Source: Crocinitomicaceae bacterium
Lineage (GTDB): Bacteria; Bacteroidota; Bacteroidia; Flavobacteriales_D; Parvicellaceae
Length of the DNA: 35,173 nucleotides
Assembly (NCBI GenBank): GCA_002691605.1
Contig: NZID01000073.1
Location: 6,174-41,346, forward strand
Direction: 5' to 3'
The translations under genes and the position numbers were made by a program. Shown here piece after piece: positions 30,251 through 35,173 of the stretch. Every line of letters starts with the position of its first letter. Position 1 is the stretch's first letter. The notes under the pieces were generated by a model, which saw only the letters and a program-made list of their open reading frames with translations, had not been told where the DNA came from and did no database searches.

Positions 30251-30723
30251 TATTTGATCTTATACATCATAAATCTAGAATTTGGGTTTATATTTCTTCT
30301 AAGCCTTTAACTTCATATACTAAAAATAATATTACCTGTTCTTTTAATGATTTCAAAAGTTCATGGAAATCTCATGGAGAACAATTAGAAGGTTATTTAA
30401 AATTTCTTAAAGATAAGATCTTAGTTATAGGTGCCCAATATTTGGGATCACCAATGTGTGGTAGATCGGTAGATGCTCATATTAGGTGGATTAATGAAAT
30501 AAATAATGATTTAAACTTAGACTTACTAAACAGAAATAACGTTGCTTTTTCTATAAATGGAAACATTACTATATACCATTTTAATGAACTTGATAAGTTG
30601 GTTGAAAACGGAACATTAAATGAATCTACAACTTATATTAATTCATTTATTACAACTAATTTAGAAAAGATTCAATTACCATTTGGAGAATCTCCTTTTG
30701 CTGAGAAATATTTTTCTGAGTAG
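30247..30723 (+). CDS. Conserved Bacteroidota protein of unknown function downstream of Fe-S oxidoreductase genes (often labelled 'ABC transporter ATPase')
   Basis: ESRIWVYI-like start (KSRIWVYISSKPLTSY), SSWKSHGEQLEGYLKFLKDKILVIGAQYL, CGRSVDAHIRWINEINNDLNLDLLNRNNVAF. No Walker A or ABC signature. ATGA overlap with the upstream gene. Confidence 0.75.
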   Translation: MIFDLIHHKSRIWVYISSKPLTSYTKNNITCSFNDFKSSWKSHGEQLEGYLKFLKDKILVIGAQYLGSPMCGRSVDAHIRWINEINNDLNLDLLNRNNVAFSINGNITIYHFNELDKLVENGTLNESTTYINSFITTNLEKIQLPFGESPFAEKYFSE

Positions 30724-32192
30724 GTTCTTTTTTTGATTATTTTAAAATCATCCAAATATAGACCATTATTTTCTCCATCTAAGGGTTCAGTTCTTCCTTT
30801 TGGATTTTCATTGAATTTGATATTTTCAATACGATTATTTTCGATATTAATTCGCATAGATTCGCTAGAAATGAAATTAACTTCATTAACTAGTGTATCT
30901 CCTTCTTCTTGTGTGTAATATATTGCTTCACTATTGATATTCACGTCTAATATCTTTAACTCATTATTTTCAAAAAAACCATCTATTTCTTCCCCTTTAA
31001 TTTGGTCGTAGTGAATACTATCCCTTTTAGTTATAATTTGGGAATTATTTTTAATATTCATTTTATAGATATTACCTTCAAATGCTATAAATTCAATTTT
31101 GTCTCCTATTATTTGGTTTTTATCCATCCAAATCACAGGGTTTTTAATACATTTTAAAAGTGAATCACTTTTATTATAATATATGGAGTCACAATCTCCT
31201 TGAATTATACTGCCACTTATCACAGCATTGTTATAGCATATAAAAATAGTTTTACTGGAGTCTGAAAAACTTAAAAAACGGTCAGCATAAATTTGAATGG
31301 TATCTTTTTTGTTGTATTGAAAAAAAGATGCAAAATCCCAGACATTTATGGAATCAGTTATTTCATTAAAAATACCATATTTACCTTTAATTATGAATTT
31401 ATTTGTATCATCTTTTATTTCAACGTTACCTTCCGCATAAGACGTCCCATTTTTTTCATTGTAAAATACACTATCCGCATAGAGGATTTGACTTTTATTT
31501 TTAAAGACCACACTATCTTTAAATGAAGCTATTTTGTTCTTATTATCAAACCATCCTTTTTTACAATATATCTGGCTATTGTTTGTTTGAATTTCTGCAT
31601 TTCCAATTATATCAGATTTTTGACTGGATGTATGGTAAATTAAACTGTCACTAAATATTTTATAATCTTTATGTACTAAAGCTACATTTTCTCTGAAAAA
31701 AACATACTTCTTTTGGGTCTTAAAGATTCCCTTTCTACTTTCTATAGTATACCCTTTATTGATGTCATTTACGATAGCTCCTTGATTATATAGAACTTGC
31801 TTGAGATTTCTATCATATATCAGTTGATTTGTTGAAATAGTTATTTTTTCTGAAATTACTTTTACGTTTCCATATATATATGCAGTTTCTAAATCTCCGA
31901 AATAATGAATACTGTCACCATAAATTTGAACACTGTCATTTTCATTAACTTCTATATTTTGATAGGCAATAAATGAATTATTGGTTCTTTCATAAATGGC
32001 ACTATCACATTTTAAAATAGTAGCATTATGATTGAATTGAACATCCTTCCATAATATGAGTAATTTTTTATTATTAATTACTATTCCTTTACTTTCTTTA
32101 GAAGTAAAATTTATCTTTTTTATTTGACTGGGAATTTCGCAAAAGAAAGAAGATAGAATATAGAAGATTAATATTAAATAGGGTTTCATCAA
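30672..32192 (-). CDS. OstA/LptA-like protein
   Basis: Signal peptide then repeated OstA-like strands (LKCDSAIYERTNNSFIAYQNIEVNENDSVQIYGDSIHYFGD, LIYDRNLKQVLYNQGAIVND, LYADSVFYNEKNGTSYAEGNVEIKDD). Confidence 0.85.
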   Translation of the reverse strand: MMKPYLILIFYILSSFFCEIPSQIKKINFTSKESKGIVINNKKLLILWKDVQFNHNATILKCDSAIYERTNNSFIAYQNIEVNENDSVQIYGDSIHYFGDLETAYIYGNVKVISEKITISTNQLIYDRNLKQVLYNQGAIVNDINKGYTIESRKGIFKTQKKYVFFRENVALVHKDYKIFSDSLIYHTSSQKSDIIGNAEIQTNNSQIYCKKGWFDNKNKIASFKDSVVFKNKSQILYADSVFYNEKNGTSYAEGNVEIKDDTNKFIIKGKYGIFNEITDSINVWDFASFFQYNKKDTIQIYADRFLSFSDSSKTIFICYNNAVISGSIIQGDCDSIYYNKSDSLLKCIKNPVIWMDKNQIIGDKIEFIAFEGNIYKMNIKNNSQIITKRDSIHYDQIKGEEIDGFFENNELKILDVNINSEAIYYTQEEGDTLVNEVNFISSESMRINIENNRIENIKFNENPKGRTEPLDGENNGLYLDDFKIIKKRTYSEKYFSAKGDSPNGN

Positions 32193-32227
32193 ATTTGGAA
32201 CGATAATTCTTACAATAAAGTACGTAA

Positions 32228-33490
32228 TTATCTAATAATAGTTTCCGACCTATTTGGCCCAACAGAAACAATACTTATTGGAACATGAAGTTCCTTCTCC
32301 AAAAATTTTATATAATTGGATAGTTCAATGGGAAAATCAACTTCCTCTTCAATTTTAGTAATGTCCATATTCCAGCCTTTAATTTTTTTCAATACTGGCT
32401 GGGTATTGTCTGAAAGTTCAAAAGGAAAAAAGTCTATTTCTTTTCCATCTTGTAAATAATGAGTACACACATATATTTCTTCAAACGAATCTAAAACATC
32501 AGCTTTCATCATAGAGAGTTCCGTTACTCCATTTATCATAATAGCATATTTTAATGCAGGCAAGTCTATCCATCCACATCTTCTTTCTCTTCCAGTTGTA
32601 GCCCCGTACTCATGCCCAATTTTTCTCATAGTTTCTCCAACTTCATTTTGTAACTCTGATGGGAAAGGACCACTACCTACCCTTGTACAGTAGGCTTTGA
32701 AAATACCCACAATTTTTTGGATTTTGTTTGGGGCAATTCCAAGTCCAGTACAAGTACCAGCAGTTATTGTATTGGAAGAGGTTACAAAAGGATAAGTTCC
32801 AAAGTCAATATCTAAAAGAGTTCCTTGAGCACCTTCAGCAAGAATTTTTTTTCCATATTCAGAAGCATTATTAAGAAAATGTTCACTGTCTATATGTTCA
32901 AAGTTCTTTAGGTAGTCGATACACATTAAAAATTCATTTTCTAAACTTTTAATTCCCTTAATTAAATTAGAATCTTTTAATAGTGCAAAATGTTTATTTT
33001 TTATACGATTATACTTTTCTTTAAAATCTTCACTTTTAATATCTCCAACTCTCAAACCGTTTCTTCCAGTTTTATCCATGTAAGTTGGTCCGATACCTTT
33101 TAAAGTAGAGCCTATCTTATGTTTTCCCTTGGCAATTTCAGAAGCTTTATCCAATAATTTATGGGTAGGTAAAATTAAATGAGCTTTCTTAGAAATTAAT
33201 AATTTTTCTTTAACATTGACATTTAGTTTCTCAAGTTGTTCAATTTCATTTTTTAAAATTACGGGATCTATTACAACTCCATTCCCAATTACATTAATAA
33301 CATTGTCTCTGAAAATTCCAGATGGAATGGTGTGTAAAACATGTTTAATTCCTTCAAATTCTAGTGTGTGACCAGCATTAGGTCCTCCCTGAAAACGAGC
33401 TATAATATCGTATTTTGGCGTTAAAAAATCAACTATCTTTCCCTTTCCTTCGTCCCCCCACTGGAGACCTAATAATACATCTACTGCCAT
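32228..33490 (-). CDS. purA: Adenylosuccinate synthase
   Basis: VDVLLGLQWGDEGKGKIVDFLT, GGPNAGHT, GSTLKGIGPTYMDKTGRNGLRVGD, AEGAQGTLLDIDFGTYPFVTSSNT, TGRERRCGWIDL. Confidence 0.98.
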   Translation of the reverse strand: MAVDVLLGLQWGDEGKGKIVDFLTPKYDIIARFQGGPNAGHTLEFEGIKHVLHTIPSGIFRDNVINVIGNGVVIDPVILKNEIEQLEKLNVNVKEKLLISKKAHLILPTHKLLDKASEIAKGKHKIGSTLKGIGPTYMDKTGRNGLRVGDIKSEDFKEKYNRIKNKHFALLKDSNLIKGIKSLENEFLMCIDYLKNFEHIDSEHFLNNASEYGKKILAEGAQGTLLDIDFGTYPFVTSSNTITAGTCTGLGIAPNKIQKIVGIFKAYCTRVGSGPFPSELQNEVGETMRKIGHEYGATTGRERRCGWIDLPALKYAIMINGVTELSMMKADVLDSFEEIYVCTHYLQDGKEIDFFPFELSDNTQPVLKKIKGWNMDITKIEEEVDFPIELSNYIKFLEKELHVPISIVSVGPNRSETIIR

Positions 33491-33491
33491 A

Positions 33492-33839
33492 TTAATTTTT
33501 ATTCAAAAAATCTTCCAGATTTTCTATTTCAGATTGAATGTTAAAAATAGTATTTAATTTGGTAGTAATTAATAGTTTTTCAATTAAAGAGTTGGGATTA
33601 CAAAGAATAGTATCTCCGCCTAAATTTCTTGAAGAAGTTAGTATTTTTAAAAAATTATTAAATCCAGAGCTATTGATATAATTTAATTTGGACAAGTTAA
33701 TTATAACAGTGTTATATTTTTTAGATATTTCTTTGATTATTTGCTCACTTATTTTTTTACTGTCTTGTTCATTAATTAATTTCCCCTCAAGATTCACCCA
33801 TAATAAGTTAGATCTTTTATCAATATTAATTTTCAACAT
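33492..33839 (-). CDS. Stand-alone STAS-domain protein (anti-sigma factor antagonist-like)
   Basis: LWVNLEGKLINEQDSKKISEQI...TVIINLSKLNYINSSGFNNFLKIL matches the STAS pattern with the central [ND]xSxxxxxxSSG serine motif. Confidence 0.85.
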   Translation of the reverse strand: MLKINIDKRSNLLWVNLEGKLINEQDSKKISEQIIKEISKKYNTVIINLSKLNYINSSGFNNFLKILTSSRNLGGDTILCNPNSLIEKLLITTKLNTIFNIQSEIENLEDFLNKN

Positions 33840-34277
33840 TTATGAATTCTTTTTACCGTAAAAGTATAATTTATGGTCGCTAATACTTACATCGTAAATT
33901 TCTTCAATAGTTCTTCTAATATTTTGAATTCTAGGGTCACAAAATTCTATAACTTCTCCATCGTTTAAAATTAGGTGATCATGTTGTTTAAATTCAAATG
34001 ACTTTTCAAAATGAGAACTATTTTGACCAAATTGGTGTTTCTTAATTAAATCGCAATCCATCAGAAGTTCTATAGTATTATAAAGAGTAGCTCTACTTAC
34101 TCTGTAGTTTTTATCTTTCATGTTTTTATAAAGTTCCTCAATGTCAAAGTGCCCTTTGATTCCATAAATTTCAGCTAAAATGGCAAATCTCTCAGGTGTT
34201 TTTCTGTGCCCTTTTTCACTTAAATAGTTGGAGAAAACTTTTCTTACTCTTTCTAGTATGTCAGATAATTCTTCCAA
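33840..34277 (-). CDS. Fur family transcriptional regulator
   Basis: [63 protein letters not shown], typical Fur winged helix; [19 protein letters not shown]. Confidence 0.93.
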   Translation of the reverse strand: MEELSDILERVRKVFSNYLSEKGHRKTPERFAILAEIYGIKGHFDIEELYKNMKDKNYRVSRATLYNTIELLMDCDLIKKHQFGQNSSHFEKSFEFKQHDHLILNDGEVIEFCDPRIQNIRRTIEEIYDVSISDHKLYFYGKKNS

Positions 34278-34318
34278 TTAACATTTTTAAAAGATAAAAA
34301 TAGTACAATACTTTGACA

Positions 34319-35173
34319 TTATTCTATTCTTACCACTTTTTCAATTCCGTTAATATTTTTTAACTTCTTGATTAATTTTTCTAGATGTCTTCTGTCATAG
34401 ACATAAAGCATTATTTCGCCCTCAAAAACCCCATCATTTGTATCGAAGTTCAAAGATTTCATATTGATTTCTTCCTCTTCTGAAATAATGGTAGTTAATT
34501 CTTTTACAACTCCTACAACATCAATTCCCGTAAATTCTAGACCAGTTATGAATGCATTTATTTTTTTGCTTTTCCATTTTGCAGTAAGAACTCTGTAGGC
34601 ATAGTTGGATCTTAATTGTTTAGCATTAGGACAATTATTTCTATGAATTTTAATTCCATCATTAATCGTAATAAACCCAAAAACAGCATCTCCAGGTAGA
34701 GGGTTGCAACAAGCAGCTAATTTATAATCTAAATTAGGGTCTGCTTCGTCTCCAATAAAAATATCTTCATCTCCCTTTCCATTCTTGACTTTTTTGACAA
34801 GATGTTCAAAGGTATTCTTTATACTTTTTGTGATAGATGTACTTAAAAAAAGCTCTCCACCTTTTACACCAATTTGTTTAATTTCTCCAAGGTTGATATT
34901 ACCATTGGAAATTTGATAATAAAATTCAAGATGCTCGTCAAAATTGAAATGTTTTAATAGAATTTTTAAATTATCTTCTGAGTAATTAATTTTTAAATTT
35001 TTTAATTTTCTCTTTAGTATTTCTTTTCCATTAGCAGCTATTTCCTTATGTTCTTCTTTAAGGCATTGTTTTATTTTATACTTGGCTTTTGAAGTAATTA
35101 CAAATTCTAACCACGATTCTTTTGGAACTTGTTTTTCAGATGTTAAAATTTCTATTTGATCACCACTTCTAAG
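34319..35173 (-). CDS. RelA/SpoT family (p)ppGpp synthetase/hydrolase, C-terminal part (continues past window edge)
   Basis: Not in the ORF track because it has no start inside the window. Translation: LRSGDQIEILTSEKQVPKESWLEFVITSKAKYKIKQCLKEEHKE...YKLAACCNPLPGDAVFGFITINDGIKIHRNNCPNAKQL...GIDVVGVVKELTTIISEEEEINMKSLNF...RHLEKLIKKLKNINGIEKVVRIE*, i.e. TGS tail, helical region and ACT domain. Confidence 0.95.
   Translation of the reverse strand, partial: LRSGDQIEILTSEKQVPKESWLEFVITSKAKYKIKQCLKEEHKEIAANGKEILKRKLKNLKINYSEDNLKILLKHFNFDEHLEFYYQISNGNINLGEIKQIGVKGGELFLSTSITKSIKNTFEHLVKKVKNGKGDEDIFIGDEADPNLDYKLAACCNPLPGDAVFGFITINDGIKIHRNNCPNAKQLRSNYAYRVLTAKWKSKKINAFITGLEFTGIDVVGVVKELTTIISEEEEINMKSLNFDTNDGVFEGEIMLYVYDRRHLEKLIKKLKNINGIEKVVRIE

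Noticed and set aside
1-35173. CRISPR arrays, tRNAs, rRNAs, IS elements, prophage or defence island
   Set aside because: No regularly spaced repeats, tRNA-like cloverleaves, transposase or phage proteins recognised; nearly all sequence is accounted for by housekeeping and envelope genes.

Overview
This is a compact, AT-rich chromosomal window from a Bacteroidota (probably Flavobacteriales) genome. It is dominated by housekeeping and cell-envelope genes. Recognisable products include FAH-family hydrolase, DnaQ-like exonuclease, a PorE-like TPR/PD40/OmpA protein, 2-oxoacid dehydrogenase E2, a GT2 with a sugar-transferase-like C-terminus, RecR, an SSS symporter, DsrE-like, DUF3050, PyrD and SulP. 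Further along are a GT2/PAP2/GT39 cluster, PepD, a DUF5686-like outer-membrane protein, PanB, an RluA-family pseudouridine synthase, RidA, LptD-like, N-acetylmuramoyl-L-alanine amidase, MCE/MlaD, two Fe-S oxidoreductase subunits, OstA/LptA-like, PurA, STAS, Fur and the C-terminal part of RelA/SpoT. I saw no tRNA, rRNA, CRISPR array, transposase, phage or defence system. The most notable points are two conserved genes broken in the given sequence: an in-frame TGA in a GT39-family gene, and an A10 homopolymer frameshift in an rluA-family gene. A DUF3050 protein carries an H-x3-D-x3-H motif suggestive of a heme-oxygenase-like diiron enzyme. There are also a PorE-like protein with a tandem internal repeat and an OM protein gene with no ATG start. 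No convincing undescribed multi-gene system was found.
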